DNA of 64,000 nt, from the NCBI RefSeq assembly GCF_027920805.1, contig NZ_JANWOI010000001.1, positions 868,001 to 932,000 on the forward strand. Direction: 5' to 3'. Source of the stretch: Govania unica (lineage in GTDB: Bacteria; Pseudomonadota; Alphaproteobacteria; Sphingomonadales; Govanellaceae). Each line of letters begins with the position of its first letter. Position 1 is the stretch's first letter. Shown in pieces: positions 9,123-18,040 of this stretch. The translations under genes were made by a program, and so were the position numbers. The notes beneath the pieces were generated by a model, which saw only the letters and a list, made by a program, of their open reading frames with translations, did not search any database and was not told where the DNA came from.

Positions 9123-9160
9123 AAGGGGCCGCTTCAGGGAGCTGAAGCGGCCCCTTTGTT
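9123..9160 (+). terminator. Rho-independent terminator of gatCAB
   Basis: AAGGGGCCGCTTCA pairs with TGAAGCGGCCCCTT around a short loop and is followed by a T-rich tract. It ends the gatCAB operon. Confidence 0.92.
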
Positions 9161-9360
9161 TTATTGTCATTTTGTTGCTGTGATGACGCCGCGACTTGAA
9201 CTGTTCCGGTGTCTGGTTCCATAGAAAGTAAGACGGTTTCAGACTTTCTTAATGTCCACCACGTATAAACGGCGGGACTGGAATCGGGTTATCTCTATCG
9301 CCGGGTGCAAATAAGTTGCTGCCGGGAATGGTTTTTGGATGGCGGGGGCCGCAGTAAGCG

Positions 9361-10491
9361 ATGAATCCCATAGGCCGCGAGCAAGTAAGTCGCCTGTATG
9401 AGTTGGCGCAAGAGAAGACGGAACATTCCAAGCGTGTTCTGGTGGAGAATATCTCTGACTTGTTTCTCAGTCAGGATGGCCGCCTGACCGAGCATCAGCG
9501 CATGCTGATGACCGATATTCTGCATAAGCTGATTGCCGATCTTGAAACGGTTGTACGCGGGGAACTGGCAACGCTTCTGATGGAAGGTGGCAGCGCGCCG
9601 CCCGAGCTGTTGCGCCTGTTGGCCAATGAACAGATCGAAATCGCCCGCCCCATTCTTGAAAAAAGCACGCTGTTGCGCGATGTCGACCTGATCGAGATCG
9701 TTCATAACCGCTCCGAGGAACATCGGCTGACCATCGCCATGCGCGCCCGGGTATCCGAACAGGTGAGCGACGCCCTGATCGAAGAGGGCGGGGCCGATGT
9801 CATTGAAACCTTACTGAAAAATCCCGACGCCAAGCTGTCCGGGGAGGGGATGGAATATCTGGTGGCGGAATCGCGCCGGGTTGACCGCTTTCAGGAGCCC
9901 TTGCTGTCGCGCCATGATTTGCCGTCCGAACTTGCGCATCGCATGTTCTGGTGGGTGTCGGCGGCGCTGCGGCGACGGGTGCTGGTGGATTTCAGCTCGG
10001 TTGATCCGACCGGTCTTGACCGTATGTTGCAGGACGCGACCAGGCGAGCCATTGCCAGTCACGAGCCGGGGGACAGTGTCGCCGAACGCTCGGTGCGGCT
10101 GGTCGCACGTCTTTCCGAAAGCGGTCAGCTGACCATAGGGTTCCTGAAGTGCAGCCTTCGCCAACAGCATTTGTCGGTGTTTGTGGCTGGGCTTGGGCGG
10201 CTGTCGGGGGTCAATGCCACGACCGTCTGGCGGATCTTTCGCGACAAGGGTGGGGAAAGTTTCGCCGTGCTTTGCCGGTCGATGGACATGAGTCGCAATG
10301 ATTTTGCCTCGCTGTTCCTGACCTTGGCGGAAGCGCGCGGCGGGCAGCATGTGCGGCCGACTTCGTTCCTCAAGGAAATTCTCGATCTCTATGATGCGAT
10401 CTCCGTGGCTAATGCGCGCGCGGCCTTGACCTACTGGCAGCGTGATGACGCTTTTCAGCAAGCTCTGGATGATGTTGGCGATGTGGGGTGA
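9361..10491 (+). CDS. DUF2336 domain protein
   Basis: A 376-residue soluble, largely helical protein of the alphaproteobacterial DUF2336 family, whose function is not established. Recognisable features are the early helix SRLYELAQEKTEHSKRVLVENISDL, a repeating pattern of helical hairpins across residues 20-200 (PILEKSTLLRDVDLIEIV, RVSEQVSDALIEEGGADVI) and a second helical half ending near residue 370. No catalytic motif, signal peptide or membrane segment was seen. It overlaps the downstream PAS histidine kinase by 50 bases, suggesting translational coupling and a shared signalling role; that link is inferred. A 7-13-7 dyad (AGAAAGT and ACTTTCT, 9223-9249) upstream is a possible control site. 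Confidence 0.8.
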   Translation: MNPIGREQVSRLYELAQEKTEHSKRVLVENISDLFLSQDGRLTEHQRMLMTDILHKLIADLETVVRGELATLLMEGGSAPPELLRLLANEQIEIARPILEKSTLLRDVDLIEIVHNRSEEHRLTIAMRARVSEQVSDALIEEGGADVIETLLKNPDAKLSGEGMEYLVAESRRVDRFQEPLLSRHDLPSELAHRMFWWVSAALRRRVLVDFSSVDPTGLDRMLQDATRRAIASHEPGDSVAERSVRLVARLSESGQLTIGFLKCSLRQQHLSVFVAGLGRLSGVNATTVWRIFRDKGGESFAVLCRSMDMSRNDFASLFLTLAEARGGQHVRPTSFLKEILDLYDAISVANARAALTYWQRDDAFQQALDDVGDVG

Positions 10492-12256
10492 GGGCGCGGA
10501 GCATCGACTGGGGCGTGAGGCCGTCGGCAGGATGCCGGGCGGCGGTGATCCTGAATCCGTGCGCCGCATCGATTGGGACCAATGCACCATCATGTCCGGT
10601 GAACAGGCCGGGCGGGTAACGTCTCATGCGCCGCAGGGGCCTGAAACCAACGAGACCCTGCAAGCGGTTCAGGTCCTGCTTGGCCGGATCCGGCTTGATG
10701 ACACGATCCCGCTTTATGTGGCGGCGGTCGATGGCGGGCTTTTGCATGTGAGTGAAGGTTATGAAACGCTTGCCCGCACGTCCGAGACAGTGACGGCAAG
10801 TGTTTATGACGAAGTCCGCAGCCGGGTCGATGTGACGCTGCCGGCGGGCTTGCGGGCGGTCATCGAAGAGGTGCGCATGCTTGGTCGCGGCATCAGCATC
10901 GAAGAAAGAATCCGCGTCAAAGGTCAGTTGCGCTATTTCCGCTCCCGTCATTTTCCGGTTCTTGATACGCGTGGCCGGGTGGTGGCTGTGGGCGGCACCT
11001 ATGTGGATTGCACGCGGGAGATCGAAAGTCTGGAGCAGGCCACCGCCGCTCAGGTCCGTTTCCGCGATTTCGCGCGGGCCAGTTCCGACTGGTTCTGGGA
11101 ATGCGATCGAGACGGCCAGATTCAGATGCTGTCCGACCGGCTGACGGCGCTCCTTGGGGTTCCGGCGGCCAAGCATGTGGGGCGGCGATTCGATGAGATC
11201 GGGGTGATGCTTCCGCTTGAAGATGGCACGGTGCTCATGCGCACGGCTCAATATCACAACCGCCCGTTCCGCGATCAGCTTTTTGGCATGCATGACCGCG
11301 CTGGTGCCTTGCTCGTGTTTCATCTCAGCGGCGTGCCGGTCTTTGATGTGGCGAGCGGCGAGTTCCTCGGCTATCGCGGTGCCGGCATGGATATCACGAG
11401 CCGCATGCGCTCGGAACAACAGTCCGAGGAAATCAAGCGCAGCCTCGAGAATATGCTTGAGGAGCTGACCAACAAGAATGTGCAGCTCGACATGGCCTCC
11501 GCCAAGGCCGAAGAAGCGCTCAAGGTCAAAAACGAATTCCTCGCCGCCATGAGCCATGAGCTGCGGACGCCGCTCAATGCCATCATCGGGTTCGCCGAAG
11601 CTATGAAGCTTGAGATATTCGGCGATATCAGCGACCAGTATAAATCCTACAGCAACGATATCCTGAGCGCTGGACGGCATTTGCTTGGGCTTATCAATGA
11701 TGTGCTTGATGTGGCGGTGCTTGAAAGCGATCGCATCCAGCTTGAAATCGAACCCGTGAGCCTCAAGGCGGTTATCGAGAAGGCATTCAATCTCGTCACC
11801 ATGCGGGCTCATAAAAAGCAGCTCAATATCCGCAGCGTGCTCATTCAGGGCGACTGGACCTTGCATGTGGATATGCGGCGGGCGACGCAGGTGTTTGTGA
11901 ATTTATTCTCGAATGCAGTGAAGTTCACGCCGGATCGCGGCTCGGTCGGGATCGAGGTGGAGCTGCTGGCCGATCACATGCTGGCGATCACGGTGTGGGA
12001 CAACGGCATTGGCATTCCGCGCGACAAACATCATCTGGTGTTCGAAAAGTTCCAGCAATGTGTCGATAATATCTATTCCCGCCGCGAGGAAGGCACCGGC
12101 CTCGGGCTTCATATCTCGAAACATCTCGCCCAGCTGATGGGCGGCGATATCTTCCTCGACAGCGAGGAAGGCGCGGGTAGCCGCTTTACGGTGGTGCTGC
12201 CGCTTTATAGCGAAGGCCGCGAAGACGGCACGGTCTCGCAGCCCGCCGGTATCTGA
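10442..12256 (+). CDS. PAS-domain sensor histidine kinase
   Basis: A 604-residue cytoplasmic histidine kinase with no clear membrane segment. Order: short N-terminal part, PAS-like domain about 85-195, second PAS/PAC about 205-325, coiled coil about 325-365, HisKA with phospho-acceptor His372 in MSHELRTPLNAIIGFAE, and HATPase_c about 475-590 with N box NLFSNAVKF, G1 box DNGIGIP and G2 box GTGLGL. There is no receiver domain, so a separate response regulator is needed; none is adjacent. The style resembles the PleC/DivJ type of alphaproteobacterial kinases that feed cell-cycle regulators, but I cannot assign it. Start is GTG 10442 or ATG 10445, both inside the end of the DUF2336 gene. Input signal unknown. 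Confidence 0.9.
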   Translation: MMTLFSKLWMMLAMWGEGAEHRLGREAVGRMPGGGDPESVRRIDWDQCTIMSGEQAGRVTSHAPQGPETNETLQAVQVLLGRIRLDDTIPLYVAAVDGGLLHVSEGYETLARTSETVTASVYDEVRSRVDVTLPAGLRAVIEEVRMLGRGISIEERIRVKGQLRYFRSRHFPVLDTRGRVVAVGGTYVDCTREIESLEQATAAQVRFRDFARASSDWFWECDRDGQIQMLSDRLTALLGVPAAKHVGRRFDEIGVMLPLEDGTVLMRTAQYHNRPFRDQLFGMHDRAGALLVFHLSGVPVFDVASGEFLGYRGAGMDITSRMRSEQQSEEIKRSLENMLEELTNKNVQLDMASAKAEEALKVKNEFLAAMSHELRTPLNAIIGFAEAMKLEIFGDISDQYKSYSNDILSAGRHLLGLINDVLDVAVLESDRIQLEIEPVSLKAVIEKAFNLVTMRAHKKQLNIRSVLIQGDWTLHVDMRRATQVFVNLFSNAVKFTPDRGSVGIEVELLADHMLAITVWDNGIGIPRDKHHLVFEKFQQCVDNIYSRREEGTGLGLHISKHLAQLMGGDIFLDSEEGAGSRFTVVLPLYSEGREDGTVSQPAGI

Positions 12257-12282
12257 TACTCCCGCCGCTGTCACCTCTCCGC

Positions 12283-12373
12283 TGTCATCGCGAGCCGCGT
12301 CAGCGGCGTGGCGATCCAGGCTTTATCTTCGACGGCCGGACTGGATTGCTTCGGCTGCGCCTCGCAATGACGG
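12283..12373. repeat. Palindromic repeat (TTGCTTCGGCTGCGCC class)
   Basis: The right half CTGGATTGCTTCGGCTGCGC, continuing through CTCGCAATGACGG, is identical to one arm of the 35-base inverted repeat at 51901-51990. The left half, GTCATCGCGAGCC to GGCGATCCAG, is a diverged version of the other arm. It lies between the kinase gene and the rhlE terminator region. Confidence 0.65.
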
Positions 12374-12400
12374 GTGGGGGTAAACGGTCAGGCATTTGCA

Positions 12401-12446
12401 ACAAAGCCGGATCCCTGCGTGTCGCGGAGATCCGGCTTTGTTTTTG
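12401..12446 (+). terminator. Rho-independent terminator
   Basis: ACAAAGCCGGATC pairs with GATCCGGCTTTGT and the plus strand continues with a T run. It probably ends the DUF2336-kinase transcript. The same stem lies downstream of the convergent rhlE gene and may also slow polymerase in that direction. Confidence 0.85.
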
Positions 12447-12465
12447 TGTCAGTCGTCAGCCGCGC

Positions 12466-13986
12466 TTAGGAGGCTGAATTGCGGCCGCGTGGGCGGAAGG
12501 TTTTGTTGCCGCCGGGTTGTTTCTGGCCCTGACGCGGTTGGCTTGGGCGCTGCGGGCCGGGACCACGGCTCTCCGAGCGGGGATGCTCGCTGCGGTTGCG
12601 GTCGGGGCCCTGGGGGCGGTCGCTGCGCGGGCGGTCGTCGTTTGCACGCGCTGCCTGTGGGCGTTCGCTCGAGCGATGTTCATCTGTCCGGCGGGCATCG
12701 GGACGACGTGCGTCATCCGGGCGTTTGCCCTGACGCTGCTGACCCGGGCGCGGCTGACCCTGACGGTTGCCACCACCGCCTTCACGGCGTTCCGTGTTGC
12801 TGCGTGGGCCGTGACTGTTGATGCCGCCACGCTTCGGCGGCGGGGCGAAGGTGCCGGGGTCGATGCCGACCACGTCAAGCTTACCCTTGATCAGCTTTTC
12901 AATGTCCCGGAGATAGGTGCGTTCCGAAGGGTCGCAGAACGAGATTGCGCAGCCCTTGGCGCCAGCGCGGGCGGTACGGCCGATGCGGTGGACGTAGCTT
13001 TCGGCTTCGTTCGGCAGTTCGTAATTGATGACATGAGTTACATCATCGATATCGATGCCGCGGGCCATGATGTCGGTGGCGACAATCGCGCGCGCTTCGC
13101 CTTTGCGGAAGGATTCAAGCGCCTTCTGGCGGGCACCCTGCGACTTGTTGCCATGGATGGCGCTTGAGCGAATGCCACCTGCTTCAAGGTAATCAGAAAC
13201 GCGGTTCGCGCCATGCTTGGTGCGGGTGAAGATGATGACGCGGCCATAGGCCGGATCGGCCATCATTTCCATCAGTTTGGTGCGTTTTTCGGCACTGTCG
13301 AGGAACATCACGCTTTGATCGATGCGTTCGACGGTGGTGGCCTGCGGGGTGATTTCAACCCGCTTCGGCATATGCAGATATTCGCTGACAAGCTTGGAGA
13401 TTTCACCCGGCATGGTGGCCGAGAACAGCAACGACTGGCGTTCTTTTGGCACAGCGGCCAAAATCTTGCGCACGTCCTTGACGAAGCCCATGTCGAGCAT
13501 GCGGTCGGCTTCGTCGAGAATGAGGTGCTGGACCTTATCCAGCCGCACGTTCTTCTGGGTCATGTGATCAAGGAGGCGGCCCGGGGTCGCGACCAGAATA
13601 TCAAGGCCACGGCCAAGCGCCTGCAGCTGCGGGTTGTAGCTTACGCCACCGAACACCGATGCTGTGCGAATGCCGAGATGGCGGCCATAAACGCGGATGC
13701 TTTCATGGATCTGGATCACCAGCTCGCGGGTCGGGGCGAGGATGAGTGCCCGCACGACCTTGGGGCTGTGCTTGTAGGGGACCGCGCTCAGGGCCTGCAA
13801 CAGCGGCAGGGCGAAGGCCGCCGTCTTGCCGGTGCCGGTCTGGGCGATGCCCAAAAGGTCGTGACCTTTCAACAGGAGCGGAATGGACTGCTCCTGAATG
13901 GGGGTCGGGTGAAGATAATTTTCTGTGATCAAAGAACGCAGAATCGGTTCGGCTATGCCGAGGTCGGCAAAAGTCGTTGTGGTCAC
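12466..13986 (-). CDS. rhlE: DEAD-box ATP-dependent RNA helicase, RhlE type
   Basis: A 506-residue RNA helicase for ribosome assembly and mRNA turnover. Motifs appear in order: Q motif TPIQEQSIP (about 28-36), AQTGTGKT (48-55), PTREL, TPGRL, DEAD at 158-161, SAT, ARGIDI and HRIGRTARAG. From about residue 385 to the end is a low-complexity, Arg/Gly/Gln/Pro-rich, strongly basic tail (repeated RPGQQRQG, RPDDARR and RSDRPQGP-like segments), a common RNA-binding extension of RhlE. The start is GTG 13986 (MTTTTFADLG). The tail makes the opposite strand look falsely coding. Confidence 0.93.
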   Translation of the reverse strand: MTTTTFADLGIAEPILRSLITENYLHPTPIQEQSIPLLLKGHDLLGIAQTGTGKTAAFALPLLQALSAVPYKHSPKVVRALILAPTRELVIQIHESIRVYGRHLGIRTASVFGGVSYNPQLQALGRGLDILVATPGRLLDHMTQKNVRLDKVQHLILDEADRMLDMGFVKDVRKILAAVPKERQSLLFSATMPGEISKLVSEYLHMPKRVEITPQATTVERIDQSVMFLDSAEKRTKLMEMMADPAYGRVIIFTRTKHGANRVSDYLEAGGIRSSAIHGNKSQGARQKALESFRKGEARAIVATDIMARGIDIDDVTHVINYELPNEAESYVHRIGRTARAGAKGCAISFCDPSERTYLRDIEKLIKGKLDVVGIDPGTFAPPPKRGGINSHGPRSNTERREGGGGNRQGQPRPGQQRQGKRPDDARRPDARRTDEHRSSERPQAARANDDRPRSDRPQGPDRNRSEHPRSESRGPGPQRPSQPRQGQKQPGGNKTFRPRGRNSAS

Positions 13987-14285
13987 TTGGGGTTGTTCCT
14001 TGTGCGCCGGGGAGCGGCGGCCGCATGTTCGGGCCGTTCGGTATCTGGCGTAAGCCAGTTCCCGCGCGCTGCCGGGCCTGGCGATATTTCAGGGGATTAT
14101 CCCAGGATGAACGCTCATTGGCTGCAAAGGCAGCTGGGCGTCGCGCGGTCGCGGGACATCTATTGCGAGGCGCACAGTGCTTGAGCGGGGCAGGGAAGTC
14201 AAGCTTTGACTGTAAATATTCGAGCTTGGCTTTTGCCCGCAGATCGGGCAATTTTAAGTTACAGGTGCAATATCAGGGGGTAACT
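13987..14285. other. Intergenic region between divergent rhlE and the glycan operon
   Basis: About 300 bases hold both promoters. A frame open on the plus strand from 13977 lacks a ribosome site or family resemblance and is not counted as coding. A small 6-3-6 dyad AGTCAA-GCT-TTGACT lies at 14197-14211. No terminator or RNA gene was recognised. Confidence 0.4.
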
Positions 14286-15875
14286 ATGTTGTTCAGGCGT
14301 GCGCCGGAGCAAGTTTCCGCTCTTGATATTTTCAAACATATGCTCATTCTGGGGCTGGTTGCGGTTCTGATGCTCAGCTTTAGCTGGACCGGGTTCACCG
14401 CCAGCGATGACAGCTATTATGTGATGGCCGGGCGGGGCTGGCTTCATGACTTCCCCTATGTGGCGGAGTTTTTCGGCACCGCGCGGGAGCTGGTCAATAT
14501 CCCGATCGCCGCCTCTTTCGGGGTGTTCGGTGATACGGAATTTGCCGCCGTGCTTCCGACCGTACTTTATTTTCTTGCGACCGTTGGTCTGACCTATGCC
14601 GGGCTCTTGTGGGTGACCGGGCCTGCTGCTGCCTTCGCGGCGGGGTTGTTGATGCTGACGGTGCCGCTGTTCGCCCTGAAGGCGACCATTCCCTCGGCCG
14701 ATTTAGCGCTTCTTTTTTATGCGAGCCTGTCGTTCTGGCTGTTCTGGCGCGCCGCTGGTCGGCCCGACCGTGCGGTTCTGTTGTTCGGGTCGGGCATGGC
14801 GGCGGGGGCTGCTTTGCTGTCCCATGAACTCGCACTGGCACTGCCGATTTTTTTCACCATCTTGTTCCTTGTCGGGTTCCGCATGGGGCGGATGCCATAT
14901 TTCCTTATTTTCTTTGGGTTTCTGGCCATTATAGGCCTCGATACGCTTTATTACTGGATCATGACCGGGGACCCGTTGCATCGCTTTGATCTGATGCAGG
15001 CGGGTACGGTGCTGACAGTCGACCGGGTGAGCGTGCCCCCCTTCAGCTTTGATGATAGCGGCAATTTCCATATCTGGGCCGGGATCGACCCCTTGGTGAT
15101 GATGCTGAGCAAGCAGGAATTCGCGCTGTTGTTCTATTTCGCCATTCCGGCGATGGCCTGGCTCGCGACGCGGCGGCTTGATCTGGCGGAGGGGCCGGCC
15201 GAACGGCGTGTGCTGGTGCTGGCGCGGCTATTGACGTTGCTGGTGGTGGTCTGGTGTCTGTTCTCGGCGATTGTGCTGGCGGACGCCAAGTTGTTGCCGC
15301 GCTATTTCATGGTTCCGGCCTACGGTAGTTTTGTGGCCATGATGCTGGTGGCGGCGCAGTTGTGGCAGGCGCGGCGGCTGACCCTGTTGTCTGTGCTGGG
15401 GGTGGCCTTTGTCGGGTGCAATCTTGTGGCGATTCATCTTGATAACCGTAATCCGCGCTTTGCCGAGCGGGAGCTTGTGACGTTCCTGAAAACCACGCGG
15501 GAGCCGGTCTATACGGATCCGATGACAGCCGATAAAGCCGAGCTTTATCTGCAATGGGCGCGGTTGCCCATGTCGCGGCTGCGCGTTACGCCGCCGGAGC
15601 CAGGGGCCCTTTATTTCTATAATCCGAAAAGCGCCGGACAGCCGAACCGCCTGATGACGGCGGATGACATGCCGCAGTTTCAGCCGCAAGCCCATTGGAC
15701 CAAGGTTTGGATGGCGCAGGAACAACCGCGTCTTATCGTGCGGCTTTTGGATGCCGTCCATTTCGGGCCTCTGTTGCCCGAGCGGCTTTACCGGAAACTG
15801 GCCGAACCCAATCCGCCGGTGACGGTCTATCGGTTGGATCAGGTTTATGCCGACGCGACCTTGGGCGGGAGATGA
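14286..15875 (+). CDS. ArnT-like GT-C glycosyltransferase (PMT family)
   Basis: A 529-residue polytopic inner-membrane enzyme. The start is ATG 14286, preceded by CAGGGGG, although the frame is open further upstream. About a dozen hydrophobic segments span residues 18-400, followed by a periplasmic C-terminal part. The Asp pair in TASDDSYYVMAGRG (Asp41-Asp42) lies in the first periplasmic loop, where GT-C enzymes of the ArnT/PMT type carry their catalytic acid. Such enzymes move a sugar from a polyprenyl-phosphate carrier to lipid A, glycolipid or protein. It overlaps the next gene by ATGA, and downstream SMR and GT2 genes supply the carrier logic. The sugar and acceptor cannot be read from the sequence. 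Confidence 0.8.
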   Translation: MLFRRAPEQVSALDIFKHMLILGLVAVLMLSFSWTGFTASDDSYYVMAGRGWLHDFPYVAEFFGTARELVNIPIAASFGVFGDTEFAAVLPTVLYFLATVGLTYAGLLWVTGPAAAFAAGLLMLTVPLFALKATIPSADLALLFYASLSFWLFWRAAGRPDRAVLLFGSGMAAGAALLSHELALALPIFFTILFLVGFRMGRMPYFLIFFGFLAIIGLDTLYYWIMTGDPLHRFDLMQAGTVLTVDRVSVPPFSFDDSGNFHIWAGIDPLVMMLSKQEFALLFYFAIPAMAWLATRRLDLAEGPAERRVLVLARLLTLLVVVWCLFSAIVLADAKLLPRYFMVPAYGSFVAMMLVAAQLWQARRLTLLSVLGVAFVGCNLVAIHLDNRNPRFAERELVTFLKTTREPVYTDPMTADKAELYLQWARLPMSRLRVTPPEPGALYFYNPKSAGQPNRLMTADDMPQFQPQAHWTKVWMAQEQPRLIVRLLDAVHFGPLLPERLYRKLAEPNPPVTVYRLDQVYADATLGGR

Positions 15876-16240
15876 CCATGCGTTCTATCCATGTGGTTTA
15901 TCTGGTGATTTATGCCTTTTCGCTGTCGGTCGGGCAGATCATGTTCAAACTCGCTGCCGAGCGCGCGGGGGGACGGACGGGATCGGACTTTCTTTTCAGC
16001 CTTGCTGTTAATCCGTTCTTTATCCTCGCTGTACTTCTTTATGGGTTCATCACTCTGTTCTGGGTATGGCTGCTCACGCAGGTGCCGCTCAGTCGGGCCT
16101 ATCCGTTTGTGGTGCTGTCCTTTCTGTTTACGCCCGCGCTCAGTATCCTGTTGTTCCGGGAAAGCCTGAATGGTTGGTATGCATTAGGATTGGCGCTTAT
16201 TCTTTCAGGATTGGGGATTGTTCTATGGAAGAGTTCCTGA
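15872..16240 (+). CDS. SMR/EamA-type small membrane protein, ArnE/ArnF-like flippase subunit
   Basis: A 122-residue protein of four transmembrane helices (about 5-25, 45-68, 74-92 and 99-119). It resembles the small multidrug resistance fold and the ArnE/ArnF subunits that flip undecaprenyl-phosphate sugar across the inner membrane. Typical signs are an early Gln in SVGQIMFKLA, PLSRAYPFVVLSFLFTP, and the final helix LALILSGLGIVLW. Its start ATG 15872 overlaps the stop of the upstream ArnT-like gene by four bases, and it overlaps the next gene by 16 bases, so the three are translationally coupled. Only one such gene is present, so it would act as a homodimer. A metabolite-exporter role remains possible. 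Confidence 0.7.
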   Translation: MTMRSIHVVYLVIYAFSLSVGQIMFKLAAERAGGRTGSDFLFSLAVNPFFILAVLLYGFITLFWVWLLTQVPLSRAYPFVVLSFLFTPALSILLFRESLNGWYALGLALILSGLGIVLWKSS

Positions 16241-17214
16241 ACGCAAAAATCGCGGTCGTTATTCCTTGCTATAAGGTGAAACGGCATGTTCTGGGGGTGA
16301 TCGCGCAGATCGGGCTGGAGGTTGCGGTCATTTATTGCGTCGATGATGGCTGCCCCGAACAGTCCGGCAAGTTTATCGAGGCGGAAAATCGCGATCCGCG
16401 CGTGCGGGTGCTCTATAATCCGGAAAATCGGGGGGTCGGTGGGGCAGTCATCACCGGGTATAAGGAAGCCATCAAGGACGGCATGAAGATCGCCGTCAAG
16501 CTCGATGGCGATGGCCAGATGGACCCGAGCCTGCTGCCGCGCTTCGTCCTGCCCATTATGTGGGGTGAGGCGGATTATGCGAAGGGCAACCGCTTTTTCA
16601 ATCCGGACGATCTTGAAGGCATGCCGACGATCCGGCTCTTCGGCAATGCCGTGCTGTCCTTCCTCGCCAAACTGTCGAGCGGATATTGGAGCAGTTTTGA
16701 CCCGACCAACGGCTATACAGCTGTTCATACCTCGATCCTGAAGGTGATGCCGCTCGATAAGCTGTCGCCGCGCTATTTCTTTGAAACCGACATGCTGTTC
16801 CGGCTCAGCATCTTGCGGGCCGTGGTGGCCGATGTGCCCATGCAGGCGGTCTATGGCGACGAGATCAGCAATTTGCGCATCACCCGGGTCGTCTGGCCGT
16901 TTTTCAAAGGCAATATGCGCAATTTCTGGAAGCGCATCGTATATAATTATTTCCTACGTGATTTTCAGCTGGGCTCGGCGACCTTGGGGCTCGGGGTGCC
17001 CCTGGTCTTGTTTGCGATGATTTTCGGCGGGAGTGCCTGGGTTCATAGTTACACGTCAGGGATGCCGGCCACGGCAGGCACGGTCATGTTGGCGGGCCTG
17101 TCGCTGTTTCTTGGGTTGCAGTTTCTGCTGACATTTCTCAATTTTGATATTCAGAACGTGCCGAAGCGGACATTACATCCCTTGCTGGAACATTTGCCTG
17201 GTGGACATCTATAA
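16225..17214 (+). CDS. Family 2 glycosyltransferase, polyprenyl-phosphate sugar synthase type
   Basis: A 329-residue GT2 enzyme with an N-terminal GT-A domain and two C-terminal membrane helices (about 248-270 and 283-305). Motifs are the nucleotide-sugar start AVVIPCYKV, the acidic VDDG (about 37-40), the Dpm1-like NRGVGGAVITGYKEA and the metal site KLDGDGQMDP (about 92-101). This is the architecture of ArnC/DPM1-like enzymes that load a sugar onto a polyprenyl phosphate at the cytoplasmic face. Start ATG 16225 overlaps the SMR gene. With the upstream ArnT-like transferase and SMR protein it would make, flip and use one lipid-linked sugar (inference). Confidence 0.85.
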   Translation: MEEFLNAKIAVVIPCYKVKRHVLGVIAQIGLEVAVIYCVDDGCPEQSGKFIEAENRDPRVRVLYNPENRGVGGAVITGYKEAIKDGMKIAVKLDGDGQMDPSLLPRFVLPIMWGEADYAKGNRFFNPDDLEGMPTIRLFGNAVLSFLAKLSSGYWSSFDPTNGYTAVHTSILKVMPLDKLSPRYFFETDMLFRLSILRAVVADVPMQAVYGDEISNLRITRVVWPFFKGNMRNFWKRIVYNYFLRDFQLGSATLGLGVPLVLFAMIFGGSAWVHSYTSGMPATAGTVMLAGLSLFLGLQFLLTFLNFDIQNVPKRTLHPLLEHLPGGHL

Positions 17215-17233
17215 TCGGGGAACTTAGAGCACC

Positions 17234-18034
17234 ATGAAGCAAGAAGCGATTTTATGTTGTGCCTGTGCCAGTATAATGCGGCCTGCTAAATCCTGGCTTT
17301 GGTCATGTCCTGAATGCTCTTTCTTACGTGCGCGCCTCAAGCCCGGTGGGGGGCGGGGTGTAGGTGGTCTGAAAAGCCTGCGGCGGGAGAATTTTGCCAT
17401 TCTGCTGCGGCATTTACCAGACGGGGGACAGCGCTTGCTGGAGATCGGTTCAGCCGAGGGTTGGTTCCTCAAGGCGGCTACCGAGGCCGGGTTCGATGCG
17501 CGGGGGATTGAGCCGTCACCGGGCGGGGCGCAGGCTCAACCGATCGATAAAGGTTTTTTCCCCCAAGATCTTTCCGATCCGGGGCCTTATGACATTGTGG
17601 TTTTTAATGATGTCTATGAGCATTTCGACGATCCCGTGCAGACGATCCGGGATGTGGAGGCCCTGCTTGCGCCCGGAGGTCGCGTGGTGATCAATCTGCC
17701 CATGAGCAGCGGGATTTTATACCGGATTGCCGGCCTGCTTGATGCGGTGGGGCTGCATGGTCCGCTTGACCGCCTGTGGCAACGCGGGTTGCCGTCACCG
17801 CATATGACCTATTTCAATCGCCGCAATCTGACGGCGCTGGTCACGCGGCACACGGGGCTTCGCTTCGTGGAAAGCTTCCCGCTACCAAGCTTCAGCCGCC
17901 ATGGCCTGAAGGCGCGGATCTTCAGCACGAGCCGTGGCCTTTCCGGTCTGACACAGTTTGTGGCCTTGTGGCTGTTGAGCTTTGTGATTGAAGCACTGCC
18001 TGCGGATACGGCAGTGCTGATATTCCGCAAATAA
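17234..18034 (+). CDS. SAM-dependent methyltransferase with N-terminal Zn-ribbon
   Basis: A 266-residue class I methyltransferase. The N-terminus has two Cys pairs (CCAC near residue 8 and CPEC near 28) resembling a zinc ribbon. SAM motif I is LLEIGSAEGWFL, followed by ARGIEPS, and motif IV-like IVVFNDVYEHFDDP; the post-motif region LLAPGGRVVINLPM is typical of methyltransferases in polysaccharide or lipid carrier pathways. The C-terminus is hydrophobic. It starts 19 bases after the GT2 gene on the same strand and probably belongs to that operon, methylating a sugar or its lipid carrier. Substrate unknown. Confidence 0.8.
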   Translation: MKQEAILCCACASIMRPAKSWLWSCPECSFLRARLKPGGGRGVGGLKSLRRENFAILLRHLPDGGQRLLEIGSAEGWFLKAATEAGFDARGIEPSPGGAQAQPIDKGFFPQDLSDPGPYDIVVFNDVYEHFDDPVQTIRDVEALLAPGGRVVINLPMSSGILYRIAGLLDAVGLHGPLDRLWQRGLPSPHMTYFNRRNLTALVTRHTGLRFVESFPLPSFSRHGLKARIFSTSRGLSGLTQFVALWLLSFVIEALPADTAVLIFRK

Positions 18035-18040
18035 GCCGGG

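Noticed and set aside
12517-13167. Plus-strand frame opposite the rhlE tail
   Set aside because: It is a shadow of the Arg/Gly/Gln-rich tail and shows no domain.
15695-15871. Extended N-terminus of the SMR-like protein
   Set aside because: The extra residues overlap the ArnT-like gene and are not hydrophobic; ATG 15872 with ATGA overlap fits the family length.
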